Notes: generated by a model from the sequence alone, not told the origin. Counted from the stretch's first letter, positions 1 to 8,817 are shown. The stretch is DNA of 64,000 nucleotides from CAITWF01 sp038231575 (GCA_038231575.1 JBBRLB010000001.1:60695-124694), one strand, 5' to 3'. Program-made: numbers and translations.

Positions 1-887
1 AATTTCGTGACCGAGAGCGCGGCGACGACATTGGCGAAACGCGCGGCGGCGATCTGGTCGCCGTCGAATTTCACGAGGCCGGCCACGAAGCCACCGGCGA
101 AGGCGTCACCGGCGCCCGTCGTATCGACGACCTTCACGCGCTGTGCCCGCAACGCGGTGAAACGATCGCGCTCCGACACAAAACAGCCGCGCGCTCCGAG
201 CGTGACGATGACCGTCGGCACGCCGAGCGCGCGACAAAGCGCGTGCAGCCGGGCGGGAGCGCGAGCGGCGAGCGTGGCGGCGCCGGGATTTTTTCGGGGG
301 GCGAGGCCGAGCCGGCGCACGAGCGCGTCGAACTCGCTCTCGTTCGGCAGCAACACATCGGTGAGAGTGAGAATGCGCGGATCGAAGTCGGCGCGCATCG
401 GCGCGGGGTTGAGCACGGTGGTGGCACCGCCGTGCCGCGCGAGCCGGAAGACATGGGCGTTCACCGCGAGGTTGGTTTCATGCTGACAGACGACGACGCG
501 GGCACGACGGACCAACGCGGACGGCACGTCGCGGGGCGCGAGGGCCGCATTGGCGCCGAGCGCGACGATGATTTGGTTTTGCCCGGCCGCATCGACCAGG
601 ATCGCGGCGGTGCCCGTGGCGTGCGGCGGCTTCGGGGTGAAACGTGCGGTGATTTTTTCCGCGCGGTAGAGTTCGCGCGCTGCGCGAGCGAACTCATCAT
701 GGCCGACCGCGCCGACGAACACTGTAGCCGCACCGGCCCGCGCGGCGGCGACTGCTTGATTTGAGCCTTTGCCACCGGGGCCCGTGACGAATTCCCCGAC
801 TACGGTTTCGCCCGGGCGTGGCAGGGTCGCGCAGCGCCAAGTGAGGTCCTGGACGTAGCTGCCTACGACAACGACGGAGGGGCTCAT
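1..887 (-). CDS. rbsK: Ribokinase-like PfkB sugar kinase (3' end outside window)
   Basis: Cytoplasmic carbohydrate kinase of the PfkB family, probably phosphorylating ribose or a similar sugar with ATP. The frame starts at the ATG complementary to 885-887 and stays open to the left edge, giving 295 codons with no stop. PfkB signature 1 (GGKGSN, residues 38-43) and signature 2 (DTTGAGDAF, residues 255-263, with catalytic Asp261) are both visible, and NPAP and PNESE blocks lie between them. Nearly the whole enzyme is present, because family members are about 300 residues. No Shine-Dalgarno precedes the start. Substrate is inferred from overall resemblance to ribokinase; another sugar or nucleoside is possible. 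Confidence 0.88.
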   Translation of the reverse strand, partial: MSPSVVVVGSYVQDLTWRCATLPRPGETVVGEFVTGPGGKGSNQAVAAARAGAATVFVGAVGHDEFARAARELYRAEKITARFTPKPPHATGTAAILVDAAGQNQIIVALGANAALAPRDVPSALVRRARVVVCQHETNLAVNAHVFRLARHGGATTVLNPAPMRADFDPRILTLTDVLLPNESEFDALVRRLGLAPRKNPGAATLAARAPARLHALCRALGVPTVIVTLGARGCFVSERDRFTALRAQRVKVVDTTGAGDAFAGGFVAGLVKFDGDQIAAARFANVVAALSVTK

Positions 888-1012
888 CGGGCAAGGCTAG
901 CATGAGGCGAGGGTGCCTGACAAGCGGAGGGTGGATTTCCGGATTCGATGATAGGGTTTTATCGGAGGGAAAGGAGCGCACCAAGGGGCTATCGGGCGGT
1001 CTGTTGTCCTGC

Positions 1013-2215
1013 ATGCCGTCTACGTTTACCCAGGTTATTAAGAACTCAGCGATCGTCCGGCGCGTCCGTTCGTGGCCGCGGCGCGTGACCCTGACGCTCG
1101 CGATTCTCATTCTCGTGCTGGTGGCGGTTCGCGTGGCGTTGCCGAGCGTGGTGCGCAATCAAGTGAACCACCGGCTTGAAAATATTCCGGGTTATACGGG
1201 ACACGTCGACGACGTGCGCCTCCATCTCTGGCGCGGGGCCTACAGCATGCACGGCTTTGGAATTTACCGCCGCAGCGGGGAATTGAAGGAGCCGTTTTTT
1301 CTGGCCAAGGACGTCGATTTCTCGCTCGCGTGGCATGAGCTCTTCCACCGCAAGTTTGTCAGCGAGATCGAAATCGATCGCGGTCAGCTCATCTTCGTGA
1401 AAGGGCCGACGGCGGAGACGAGCCAGACCGACGCCGATCGCCGCTGGCAGGATGTGATCAACGATCTTTTTCCGATCGATATCCAACGCCTCGAAATCAC
1501 GAACGGGTTGCTGCGTTACAGGAATACAACCCTGAAACCCGTGGCGGATGTCTATGTGCGCAACATGCACGCGGTGGCGACGGGACTGCGAAATCGCGCC
1601 GGGGAGAACCAGGCGGAGCTGCCGGCCGAGATCATCGTGGAGGGCGACAGCCTCGGCGCCGGAAAACTGAAACTGCTGCTGAACGCGGAGCCTTTGGCCG
1701 CGCAGCCGCATTTTCATCTGAGCGTGAATCTCGACAATGTGAACCTGCCCGCGCTCAACGAGTCGCTGATGGCCTACGTGGGCGTGGACGTGGGGAAGGG
1801 GACGTTTCGCATGGCCGCGGAAATGGGGGGGCGCGACGGCGGCTTTCAGGGTTACGTGAAGCCCTTTTTCGAGAACGTCGATTTCAAGAATGTCACGGAC
1901 AAGGACAAGAAGTTGGGCGCGCGCATCTGGGAGCACTTGGTGCAGGTCTTTGCGTGGGTCGTCAAAAACAAGGCCCGCGATCAAGTCGGCACCCGGATTC
2001 CGTTCGAGGGAAGATTTGGCGACGCGAAGATGGGTTTCTGGAGCACGGTAAAGAATTTGTTCCGCCACGGCTTTGTCCGGGCGTTCAACCCGACGGTGGA
2101 AGGCTCCATCGAGCCCGATAATGTCTTGCCCGACGGTAAGAGTGCGAACGGTCAGGATGTGGCAGCCGTCAAATCCGACCCGCCCGCTGTGCCGCGCTCG
2201 CCCCAGAAGAAGTGA
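1013..2215 (+). CDS. DUF748 domain envelope protein
   Basis: A 400-residue protein with a basic N-terminus, one hydrophobic helix (about residues 25-47) and a long extracytoplasmic part. It shows the DUF748 pattern: LENIPGY and LHLWRGAY blocks just after the membrane anchor, an LFPIDI block near the middle, then ARDG-type and GYVKPFFE blocks. DUF748 proteins are related to AsmA-like envelope proteins, but their role is not settled. I chose the ATG at 1013 instead of the upstream ATG at 902, because the 37 extra residues are not hydrophobic or conserved and 1013 places the signal anchor normally. It is divergent from the ribokinase-like gene. Confidence 0.8.
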   Translation: MPSTFTQVIKNSAIVRRVRSWPRRVTLTLAILILVLVAVRVALPSVVRNQVNHRLENIPGYTGHVDDVRLHLWRGAYSMHGFGIYRRSGELKEPFFLAKDVDFSLAWHELFHRKFVSEIEIDRGQLIFVKGPTAETSQTDADRRWQDVINDLFPIDIQRLEITNGLLRYRNTTLKPVADVYVRNMHAVATGLRNRAGENQAELPAEIIVEGDSLGAGKLKLLLNAEPLAAQPHFHLSVNLDNVNLPALNESLMAYVGVDVGKGTFRMAAEMGGRDGGFQGYVKPFFENVDFKNVTDKDKKLGARIWEHLVQVFAWVVKNKARDQVGTRIPFEGRFGDAKMGFWSTVKNLFRHGFVRAFNPTVEGSIEPDNVLPDGKSANGQDVAAVKSDPPAVPRSPQKK

Positions 2216-2331
2216 CGGGGCCCCGCCGCGCGGAAGTTAAGCAGGTCGGCTGCGGTCAGCCGTTCATCCTAGCGAGCATCCGTTCATCCCGAACTACGGG
2301 CACGCGCTGCGGAAGGGTGTAAGATACGCGC

Positions 2332-2529
2332 ATGAAGCTTCAGCCCCTGACTTTCGCCGCGCTGTCGGCGGTCGCCTTGCTCGTCACGGCCGAATCCGGG
2401 GTCGTCCTTGATCGCGTCGAGCACGCCGCCGCCGGGTGGCGCCGCGCGCCCGCGCCGGTGGTCGCGACGAGCGCGGGGTATTTCGCGCCGGGCCTCGCGC
2501 GCGCGATGCTGTGCGCGGTGAGGTCCTGA
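2332..2529 (+). CDS. Possible small exported protein (65 aa), doubtful
   Basis: Short open frame whose first 20 residues look like a signal peptide (MKLQPLTF followed by an Ala/Leu/Val-rich core), then about 45 residues without recognisable features. No Shine-Dalgarno is evident. The rest of the 2216-2584 gap shows nothing else: no tRNA, no clear terminator and no repeat. Competing frames on the minus strand over the same bases look like GC-rich shadows. I do not recognise a family, so this may not be a real gene. Confidence 0.28.
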   Translation: MKLQPLTFAALSAVALLVTAESGVVLDRVEHAAAGWRRAPAPVVATSAGYFAPGLARAMLCAVRS

Positions 2530-2584
2530 GGAGCGTTTGCCAAGGTTGCCGCGTCCCGCCGAATCATCCAACGTCACTCCTCGC

Positions 2585-3718
2585 ATGGAATCCCCCAGCA
2601 CGCACGTCATCCTCGAAGACAACACGCGCCGCGCCCGCGCCAAGGAGCGGCTCTATGTGGTGTGCCAGACTGTGGGGTGGAGTGCTTTTCTGGGGCTGCA
2701 GTTGACCTTCGCGCTGGTGTTTTCGCCGAAGCGGCCGACGACGTTCGACGCCCAGCTCAATCTCACGAGCCTGCTGGTCATGATCGCGACGCTGGGCTGG
2801 CTGCTCACGCATTATACGCGACAATTTGTGGCGCGCTGGGGCTGGAAGGATTTGGGCTGGCGCCAGCTCCTGCCGCGCATTCTGGGCGTGAGCGCCGTGC
2901 AGTCGCTGCTCTGGAACGGCGTCGGCTTCGGTTACCAATATCTCGTGCTGTGCGAAAAGTGGCCGTCGGAGTTTCACCCGGCGCTGGTCATTTTCCTCTA
3001 TTGGATTCAGAGCATCCCGTTGCTCGTCGGCTGGCTGTGCATTTATTTTTTCTATCACCTCTTCGATCGGCTCAACCGCTCCGAGATCGAGCGGCTGCGG
3101 CTGGCCACGACGGTGAAGGAATCGGAATTGCGCGCGCTGAAATCGCAGGTCAATCCGCACTTCATTTTTAACTCCCTCAATTCGCTCCGCGCCCTCATCG
3201 ACGAGGATCCGGCGCGCGCCCGGCAGTCGGTCACGCAGCTTTCCAATCTCCTGCGCTACTCGCTGCAGAGCGGTCAGCTTGAGACGGTGCCGTTTGAGGA
3301 CGAACTTCGGGTCGTGAACGACTATCTCGCGCTCGAACAGGTGCGCCACGAGGAGCGGCTGCAGGTGCGGCTCGACGTCTCGCCCGAGACACTCGGACTA
3401 CCCGTGCCGCCGATGCTGCTGCAGACGCTGGTCGAAAACGCCGTGAAATATGGCATCGCGACGCGCCCCGAAGGCGGCGAGATCGCGATCATCGCGCGCT
3501 GCGTGGGCGGCTCGCTCTCGATTCAAGTCACCAACCCGGGCAACCTCAGCGTGTCCGCCAAGCCCGCCCGTTCGGTGTCGACCGGCGTCGGCTTGCGCAA
3601 CGCGGCCGATCGCCTGCGCCTGCTGTTTGGCGAGCGCGCGTCGCTCCAGCTCCGCACCGAGTCGCCCGCCCTCGTGGTCGCCGAGGCGATCCTGCCCCTG
3701 CAGGGCGCCCGCGCCTGA
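2585..3718 (+). CDS. LytS/YehU-type membrane sensor histidine kinase
   Basis: A 377-residue inner-membrane sensor kinase. About four hydrophobic helices fall within residues 24-158. They are followed by the His_kinase (PF06580-type) block NPHFIFNSLNS with the phosphoacceptor His192, and a C-terminal HATPase domain with the N-box Asn284 (LVENAVKYG) and the glycine box STGVGLRNAADRL. There is no large extracytoplasmic domain, so the signal is probably sensed in or at the membrane. The ATG at 2585 is preferred; an in-frame TTG at 2537 behind GAGGAG is the alternative. Its stop overlaps the response regulator start by one base (TGATG), indicating translational coupling. Confidence 0.9.
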   Translation: MESPSTHVILEDNTRRARAKERLYVVCQTVGWSAFLGLQLTFALVFSPKRPTTFDAQLNLTSLLVMIATLGWLLTHYTRQFVARWGWKDLGWRQLLPRILGVSAVQSLLWNGVGFGYQYLVLCEKWPSEFHPALVIFLYWIQSIPLLVGWLCIYFFYHLFDRLNRSEIERLRLATTVKESELRALKSQVNPHFIFNSLNSLRALIDEDPARARQSVTQLSNLLRYSLQSGQLETVPFEDELRVVNDYLALEQVRHEERLQVRLDVSPETLGLPVPPMLLQTLVENAVKYGIATRPEGGEIAIIARCVGGSLSIQVTNPGNLSVSAKPARSVSTGVGLRNAADRLRLLFGERASLQLRTESPALVVAEAILPLQGARA

Positions 3719-4455
3719 TGAAAGCCCTGCTCATCGATGACGAGCGGCTCGCGCGGAATGAGCTGCGCCGCCTGCTCGCCGCGTTTCCCGAAATCACGAT
3801 CGTCGGCGAAGCGGCGAACGCCAAGCAGGCGCGTGAACAACTCGCCGCGCTCGCGCCGGATTTGATTTTTCTCGACGTGCAGATGCCCGGCGAGACGGGC
3901 ATGGAGTTGCTCGAATCGCTGGAGCCGCCGGTGCCGCACGTGATCTTCACGACGGCCTACGACGAATTCGCAGTAAAGGCCTTCGATCTGAACGCGCTCG
4001 ACTACCTCTTGAAGCCCGTCGATCCCGCGCGACTCGCCGGCGCCCTGGGCAAACTCCGTGAGAAGGAATTGGGCGCGGTCCCGGACTCCGCCGCGGCGAA
4101 GTCAGCGCCGCGCACGGCGCTCGCGGCCGAGGACAAAGTGTTCGTCCGCGAGGGCGACCGCTGCTGGTTCGTCGAGGTCAAATCCATCCGCCTGCTCGAG
4201 AGTGAGGGCAACTACACCCGCGTGCATTTTGAGAATGCGCAACCGCAGCTCTTCCGCTCGCTCAACGCGATGGAGGAGCGGCTCGACGCGAAATATTTCT
4301 TCCGCGCGAACCGCCGCCAGATCATCAATCTCGCCTGGATCGACAAGATCGAGCCGTGGTTCAGCGGCGGGCTGCTGGTGCAGCTCAAGGGTGGCGCGAA
4401 AGTCGAACTCAGCCGGCGCCAGGCGCAGGACTTCCGCGAGAAGATGAGCCTGTGA
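3718..4455 (+). CDS. LytTR-family response regulator
   Basis: A 245-residue cytoplasmic response regulator paired with the kinase just upstream. The receiver domain (about residues 1-120) has the acidic pair D7/D8, phosphoacceptor Asp53 in FLDVQMPG, and the conserved Lys in LLKPVD. The C-terminal LytTR DNA-binding domain (about 140-245) has the typical EGNYTRVHF and RANRRQIINL blocks. LytTR regulators usually bind direct repeats upstream of transport or envelope genes. Because natA/natB-like genes follow within 200 bp on the same strand, they are plausible targets. Confidence 0.92.
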   Translation: MKALLIDDERLARNELRRLLAAFPEITIVGEAANAKQAREQLAALAPDLIFLDVQMPGETGMELLESLEPPVPHVIFTTAYDEFAVKAFDLNALDYLLKPVDPARLAGALGKLREKELGAVPDSAAAKSAPRTALAAEDKVFVREGDRCWFVEVKSIRLLESEGNYTRVHFENAQPQLFRSLNAMEERLDAKYFFRANRRQIINLAWIDKIEPWFSGGLLVQLKGGAKVELSRRQAQDFREKMSL

Positions 4456-4465
4456 AATTATTCCC

Positions 4466-4624
4466 GTGAACAAATCAACTCCGACTCGTTTCAATTTCGG
4501 CGGCGCCGCGATCGGCTTGGGGGTCGGCGTGGCACTGGCCGCGGCCCTCGGCCCGGCGCAGGGCATTCCCCTGGGCGTCGGCCTGGCGCTCGGGTTTGGC
4601 TTGACCCGCGCCCGGCGGTGCTGA
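4466..4624 (+). CDS. Glycine-rich mini membrane protein (52 aa)
   Basis: A GTG-initiated frame of 52 codons fills the gap between the LytTR regulator and the ABC ATPase. After a short polar start it is almost entirely Gly, Ala, Leu and Val, forming one or two short hydrophobic helices with glycine-zipper spacing, and it ends in basic residues. Position 10 bp after the regulator and 12 bp before natA suggests it belongs to the same transcript. No family is recognised. It could be a small accessory subunit of the transporter or kinase, but this is inference only. Confidence 0.5.
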   Translation: MNKSTPTRFNFGGAAIGLGVGVALAAALGPAQGIPLGVGLALGFGLTRARRC

Positions 4625-4636
4625 GTCCGTTTTTTC

Positions 4637-5380
4637 ATGATCGAAGCCCACCATCTTACGAAGGTCTTTCGGGATAAAAAACGCGGGAAAATTTTCGCGA
4701 CCAACGACGTTTCTTTTCGCGCGCCGCCCGGCCAGATTTACGGACTGCTGGGCGCGAACGGCGCCGGCAAGACCACGACCCTCCGGATGCTCGCCACGCT
4801 CCTCACGCCCACGACCGGCAGCGCGACGGTCGCGGGCTTCGACATTGTCCGGGAGCCGGAAAAAGCGCGGGCGAACGTCGGCTTCCTGGCGGCCTCGACC
4901 GCGCTCTATGCCCGCCTCACCGCGCGCGAGATGATCACCTATTTCGGCCGGCTCAACGGCATGGCGGATGCGGCGATTCGCGAACGGATCAAGCAGCTTT
5001 CGGCCGAGCTCGACATGGACGAGTTTCTCGACCGCCGCTGCGACAAGTTTTCGACCGGCATGAAACAAAAAACCTCGATCGCCCGGATGCTGATTCACGA
5101 TCCAGCGGTGATGATTTTCGACGAGCCGACGCTCGGCCTCGATGTGATGACCGCGCGGGCCATCGTGCGTTTCGTGCGCGACTGCCGCGGGCGCGGCAAG
5201 ACCGTCATCTATTCGACGCACGTGATGAGCGAGGTGGAGAAACTGTGCGACACCATCGGCATCATCCACGATGGCAAACTGCTCGCCGAGGGCACGCTCG
5301 CGGAGTTGCGGACCCGCTTCGGTGAAACGGACATGGAAGAAGTTTTCGTCAAGGCCGTGGGTGGGGAGGGCGAGCCATGA
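4637..5380 (+). CDS. natA: ABC transporter ATPase, NatA family
   Basis: A 247-residue ATP-binding subunit. Walker A (GANGAGKT, residues 39-46), the unusual signature FSTGMKQK, Walker B with the catalytic Glu (MIFDEPTLGLD) and the H-loop (STHVMSE) are all intact. The FSTGMKQ form of the signature is typical of NatA, the ATPase of a two-component sodium exporter, and of related DrrA-type exporters. The stop overlaps the permease start (ATGA), so the two subunits are coupled. The actual substrate, sodium or another small molecule, cannot be read from sequence. Confidence 0.85.
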   Translation: MIEAHHLTKVFRDKKRGKIFATNDVSFRAPPGQIYGLLGANGAGKTTTLRMLATLLTPTTGSATVAGFDIVREPEKARANVGFLAASTALYARLTAREMITYFGRLNGMADAAIRERIKQLSAELDMDEFLDRRCDKFSTGMKQKTSIARMLIHDPAVMIFDEPTLGLDVMTARAIVRFVRDCRGRGKTVIYSTHVMSEVEKLCDTIGIIHDGKLLAEGTLAELRTRFGETDMEEVFVKAVGGEGEP

Positions 5381-6618
5381 ATCTGCGCAACATCGTCACC
5401 GTTTACCTCAAGGAGCTGCGCGATTCGCTGCGCGACCGCCGCACGCTGATGTCCACGATTTTTATTCCGGCGCTGGTGATGCCGTTGCTGACGTTTGGGG
5501 TCGGCAAAATCATGTCCGGGGTGATCAAGACGGCGCGGGAGGACATTCCGACGGTTGCGATCATCGGCGGAGACGATTCGCCCGCGGTGGTGGCGGCGCT
5601 GAAAAAGTCCGACAAGATGAAAGTGGTCGAGAAGCCGACCGATTACGAAAAGGCCATCGGCGACAAGCAGCTTAAAGTGGCGATCAACCTCCCCGCGGGA
5701 TTCGAGGCGGGGTTGAAGGTGGGCGCCGCTCCCGCGGTGAAGGTCTACTATTATCAGGGCGAACTTAAGTCGGAGAACGGCGCCCGCGTCGTCGAGCGAT
5801 TCCTCACCGATCTCCGCGAGCAGACCGTGGCGGATCGGTTGACGGAGCACGCGCTGCCGAAAACGCTGGCGCGGCCGTTTGAATTCCAGCGCGAGAATGT
5901 CGCACGGCCCGAAAAAGTCGGCGGCAATCTTTTCGGCGGCTTCGTCCCGTATCTCATCATCATCCTGTGCTTCAGCGGCGCGATGTATCCCGCGATGGAT
6001 TTGACGGCGGGCGAAAAAGAACGCGGGACGATGGAGACGCTGTTGTGCAGCCCGGTGGCGCGCGTCGACATCGTGCTCGGAAAATTTCTCATGGTTCTCA
6101 CGGGCTCGCTGTCGGCGATGTGTTTCATGCTGATCTCGATGGGCGTCACGGCAGCCGTGGGTGGCTCGCTGATGATCGGCGGCGCGACGACGACCCGCAT
6201 GGCGGTCGGCACTACGCCGGCCCAAGCGGCCACGGGTCCGATTCCGATGATCGATCCCATGGGATTGGTCGGCGTGCTCGGGATGGTGTTTCCCGTGGCG
6301 GTGATGTTCGCGGCCGTGGCCTTCACGGTCGCGTTGTTCGCGAAGAGCTACAAGGAGGCGCAGAGCTATCTGGCCCCGATGATGATTGTGGTGATCCTGC
6401 CGGCTGTGATTGGGATGCTGCCGGGCATCGACCTCAATGCGCGCCTCGCGTTCGTCCCACTCCTCAATCTTTCGCTCGTCTGCAAAGAGATGCTCTCGGG
6501 CGTGTGGCACTGGCATTACATTGCAATCATCTTTGGCTCGTCGTGCGTGTATGCCGCGGTGGCGCTCTCCCTCGCGGTGCGGATGTTCAAGCGGGAAGAC
6601 GTAATCTTTCGCGCCTAA
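5377..6618 (+). CDS. natB: ABC-2 type permease, NatB family
   Basis: A 413-residue membrane subunit of the exporter encoded with the preceding ATPase; the start codon sits in a 4-bp overlap and is preceded by GGAGGG. One N-terminal helix (about 20-42) is followed by a long extracytoplasmic region (about 50-185), then five or so helices in the C-terminal half. The block GEKERGTMETLL after the second helix is characteristic of NatB/ABC-2 permeases. A short inverted repeat (6630-6645) lies just after the stop but has no T-run. Confidence 0.82.
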   Translation: MNLRNIVTVYLKELRDSLRDRRTLMSTIFIPALVMPLLTFGVGKIMSGVIKTAREDIPTVAIIGGDDSPAVVAALKKSDKMKVVEKPTDYEKAIGDKQLKVAINLPAGFEAGLKVGAAPAVKVYYYQGELKSENGARVVERFLTDLREQTVADRLTEHALPKTLARPFEFQRENVARPEKVGGNLFGGFVPYLIIILCFSGAMYPAMDLTAGEKERGTMETLLCSPVARVDIVLGKFLMVLTGSLSAMCFMLISMGVTAAVGGSLMIGGATTTRMAVGTTPAQAATGPIPMIDPMGLVGVLGMVFPVAVMFAAVAFTVALFAKSYKEAQSYLAPMMIVVILPAVIGMLPGIDLNARLAFVPLLNLSLVCKEMLSGVWHWHYIAIIFGSSCVYAAVALSLAVRMFKREDVIFRA

Positions 6619-6747
6619 AACGGTTTAACCGCCCTTAATCGGGCGCTGGGGGTAAAGATTTACCGAAAACCCGCCACGGGCTCGTAAAGCGCGGGTAAAA
6701 CCCGGGCGTGGCCGTAGCGTTGGGGATGGGATCTAGTCTAAGGTGGC

Positions 6748-7374
6748 ATGAGCAACCTCCACATCTCCCTCGCGCCCATGAACACCATCATTACTTTCCC
6801 GCCCGCCGCGCCGACGCTGAAACTCGCCTCCCGCAGCGCGACGAACCCATCTTCCGAGAAGTGGGCCGCGACGCTGGCCGAGGAACGCCGCCGGCTGCAG
6901 GAAGACCAGGAAGCCCTGCGTGAACGTGAAGCCAACCTGCGCGATTACGAATCCCGGTTGCGCTCCTTGCAGGCCGAGATCGAGGCTGGCCGCGGCGCGC
7001 CTCCCGTCACGACCACGCGCAACACGGCGGCGCCCTTTTTGCGGCCGACGAGCAAGGCGCCCTTTGCCGATGACGCCGCGTTGCAGGTGGCGTGGGAAAA
7101 ACTTCACCGCGCCCGCGAGCTCTTCGAGGCTGAGCATTCCCATCTGCGCGACGAGCGCATCGTGGTGAACGATCAGCTGGCCGCCGTGAAGGCTCGCGAG
7201 GAGGCTCTGGCGGCACGCGAGGCCGCCGTCGCCGCGCGCGAACAACTCATCGCGGCGACCAACACCTGCGCCGTCTCCGGCGAGCCGGTCGCGAGCGAGC
7301 ACACGATGTCAGCGATGACGCGGCTCACTCGCGCGCCCTTCACCATGGCACGATCGGTTTTTGGTAAGAAGTAA
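6748..7374 (+). CDS. Coiled-coil protein of unknown function
   Basis: A 208-residue soluble protein without signal peptide or membrane helix. Residues about 40-85 and 110-170 are rich in Glu, Arg, Ala and Leu with heptad spacing and should form two coiled-coil segments, separated by a Pro/Thr linker. An AAGGTGG stretch precedes the ATG at 6748; ATG 6778 is an alternative start. It stands alone between natB and a strong hairpin. No family recognised; a structural or scaffolding role is possible but unproven. Confidence 0.7.
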   Translation: MSNLHISLAPMNTIITFPPAAPTLKLASRSATNPSSEKWAATLAEERRRLQEDQEALREREANLRDYESRLRSLQAEIEAGRGAPPVTTTRNTAAPFLRPTSKAPFADDAALQVAWEKLHRARELFEAEHSHLRDERIVVNDQLAAVKAREEALAAREAAVAAREQLIAATNTCAVSGEPVASEHTMSAMTRLTRAPFTMARSVFGKK

Positions 7375-7381
7375 TGCTCCC

Positions 7382-7410
7382 TGCCGGGCGCCTTGTGGAG
7401 GCGCCCGGCA
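7382..7410 (+). terminator. Perfect 12-bp hairpin after coiled-coil gene
   Basis: Arms at 7382-7393 and 7399-7410 are perfectly complementary around a 5-base loop, 8 bases after the stop of the coiled-coil gene. No immediate T-run follows (the nearest T-rich stretch begins about ten bases later), so it is either a weak intrinsic terminator or an mRNA-stabilising stem. Confidence 0.55.
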
Positions 7411-7615
7411 AGGTCAGCGTGAATTTTTCTTGCGCGCCGCCGCGCACTCCCGCATCACGTCCCGCAATGATTCTTTCCGTCAAGTCCACCACCGCTGCCG
7501 CCGTCGTCACGATGACGATGGGTAAACGCGCGCGCTGGCACCGGTCGGCTTGGCGACGATGGTCATGCGCTTACTGAGCGCCGCGGAAAAAATCTAAACC
7601 GCCAAACCACCCGCC
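7411..7615. other. Gene-poor gap with small broken frames
   Basis: The stretch between two hairpins holds short frames that look coding but do not connect. On the plus strand, an ATG at 7469 opens a 36-codon frame, and another frame ends in MVMRLLSAAEKI at the stop 7595-7597. On the minus strand, one frame starts MTIVAKPTGASARV and, after two in-frame stops, ends ESLRDVMRECAAARKKNSR. This could be a decayed small gene; I cannot name it and do not call a CDS. Confidence 0.35.
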
Positions 7616-7651
7616 AAGCCCGACTCCTCCGAGTCGGGCTTTTTGTTTTTC
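7616..7651 (+). terminator. Rho-independent terminator
   Basis: Arms 7616-7626 and 7631-7641 form a perfect 11-bp GC-rich stem with a 4-base loop, followed directly by a T-rich run. The orientation ends plus-strand transcription before the methyltransferase gene. Confidence 0.85.
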
Positions 7652-7690
7652 CACTTTCCCTCCGTCGCAACCGCTTATGCCCATCGCCCC

Positions 7691-8473
7691 ATGCCAACCT
7701 TAACCGCTCAACCTCCTCCGCCCGCCGCGTTCGCGCGGCGGTTCCCTCGACCGTCGGCCCGGTCCCAACCGGCGCCGCCCCCGCTTGAGCTGCCGGCCAT
7801 TTCATTTTTCGGCCGCACGCTCGCCGAATACGCCCAATTCTTCGCGCTCGATCTCGCCGCGCTGCGGAAGCGCGACGTGCTCGATGTCGCGGCCGGCCCG
7901 TCGTCGTTCGCGGCCGAAGCCTGTGCGCGCGGCATCGACGCGGTCGCGATCGATCCGCTCTACACGGTGGCGCCGGCCGAGCTGGGCGCGCGCGTCGCGG
8001 CGGATTACGCGCACATGTTCGCGCAGATGAGGGCGCGGCCACGGCTCTTTAAGTTGAAAAGCTTCCCGTCGATCGACGCCGCGGAGATCGACCGGCGGCT
8101 CGCGGCGCTGCGATTTCTCGCCGACTTCGAAGCGCAGCGGCTTTACGGTCGCTATGTCGGCGGCGCGCTGCCGCGGCTGCCGTTCTTCGACGGCACCTTC
8201 GACCTCGTGCTCTGCGCGCACCTGCTCTTCACGTATGCGGCGCGGTTCGATTTCGACTGGCATCTCGCGGCGTGTCGCGAACTCGTGCGCGTGAGCGCGG
8301 GCGAAGTGCGGCTGCACCCGGTGGTCGGCGTCGACGGCAAGCCCTACGCCGGGCTCGCGCGGCTGCGGCGTGAACTCAAGGGCGCCGGCATCGCGAGCGA
8401 ACTTGTGCGCGTGAACTACGAGTTTTTCGTCGGCACGGATACGATGCTGGTGTTGAGGAGGGCCTCATCATGA
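7691..8473 (+). CDS. SAM-dependent methyltransferase-like protein
   Basis: A 260-residue protein with a Rossmann-like class I methyltransferase core: the SAM-binding loop VLDVAAGPSSFA (about residues 65-76), an acidic residue after the second strand (AIDPLY), and a post-II block PFFDGTFDLVLCAHLLF. The catalytic target is unknown. The first 40 residues are proline- and alanine-rich and probably disordered. ATG 7691 is preferred over an in-frame TTG at 7643, which lies inside the terminator. The stop overlaps the next gene by 4 bp, so the pair is translationally coupled. Confidence 0.75.
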   Translation: MPTLTAQPPPPAAFARRFPRPSARSQPAPPPLELPAISFFGRTLAEYAQFFALDLAALRKRDVLDVAAGPSSFAAEACARGIDAVAIDPLYTVAPAELGARVAADYAHMFAQMRARPRLFKLKSFPSIDAAEIDRRLAALRFLADFEAQRLYGRYVGGALPRLPFFDGTFDLVLCAHLLFTYAARFDFDWHLAACRELVRVSAGEVRLHPVVGVDGKPYAGLARLRRELKGAGIASELVRVNYEFFVGTDTMLVLRRASS

Positions 8474-8817
8474 GCCACCCCACTGGCCTCGCGCGCACGC
8501 CCGCGCCGCCTTATTACGCCGTGATCTTCACGTCGCGACGCACCGAGGGTGATCAGGGCTATAGCGCGATGGCGGATCGTATGGTCGAACTGGGCTCAAG
8601 CTACGCCGGTTTCCTTGGCATCGACAGCGCGCGCGGCGCGGAGGGCCTCGGCATCACCGTGAGCTACTGGCGCGACGAAGCCGCGATCGCGGCGTGGAAG
8701 CGCGACACCGAGCACCAGCAAGCGCAGCGCGGCGGTCGGCAGACGTGGTATGCGGACTACGAAGTGCGCGTCGCGAAGGTCGAGCGTGCTTACGGGAAGT
8801 CCGAAAGGTTAGACTGA
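8470..8817 (+). CDS. ABM-domain (antibiotic biosynthesis monooxygenase-like) protein
   Basis: A 115-residue protein resembling the small ferredoxin-like ABM domain family: an N-terminal strand YYAVIFTSRR, a central helix with MADRMVEL, then GFLGIDSAR and the block ITVSYWRDEAAIAAWKRDTEH, where the W and H are family hallmarks. Members include heme-degrading and quinone-forming monooxygenases as well as proteins of unknown function. GAGGAGGG lies about 8 bases before the ATG inside the methyltransferase gene. The coupled methyltransferase suggests joint action on one small molecule, which is inference. Confidence 0.78.
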   Translation: MSHPTGLARTPAPPYYAVIFTSRRTEGDQGYSAMADRMVELGSSYAGFLGIDSARGAEGLGITVSYWRDEAAIAAWKRDTEHQQAQRGGRQTWYADYEVRVAKVERAYGKSERLD

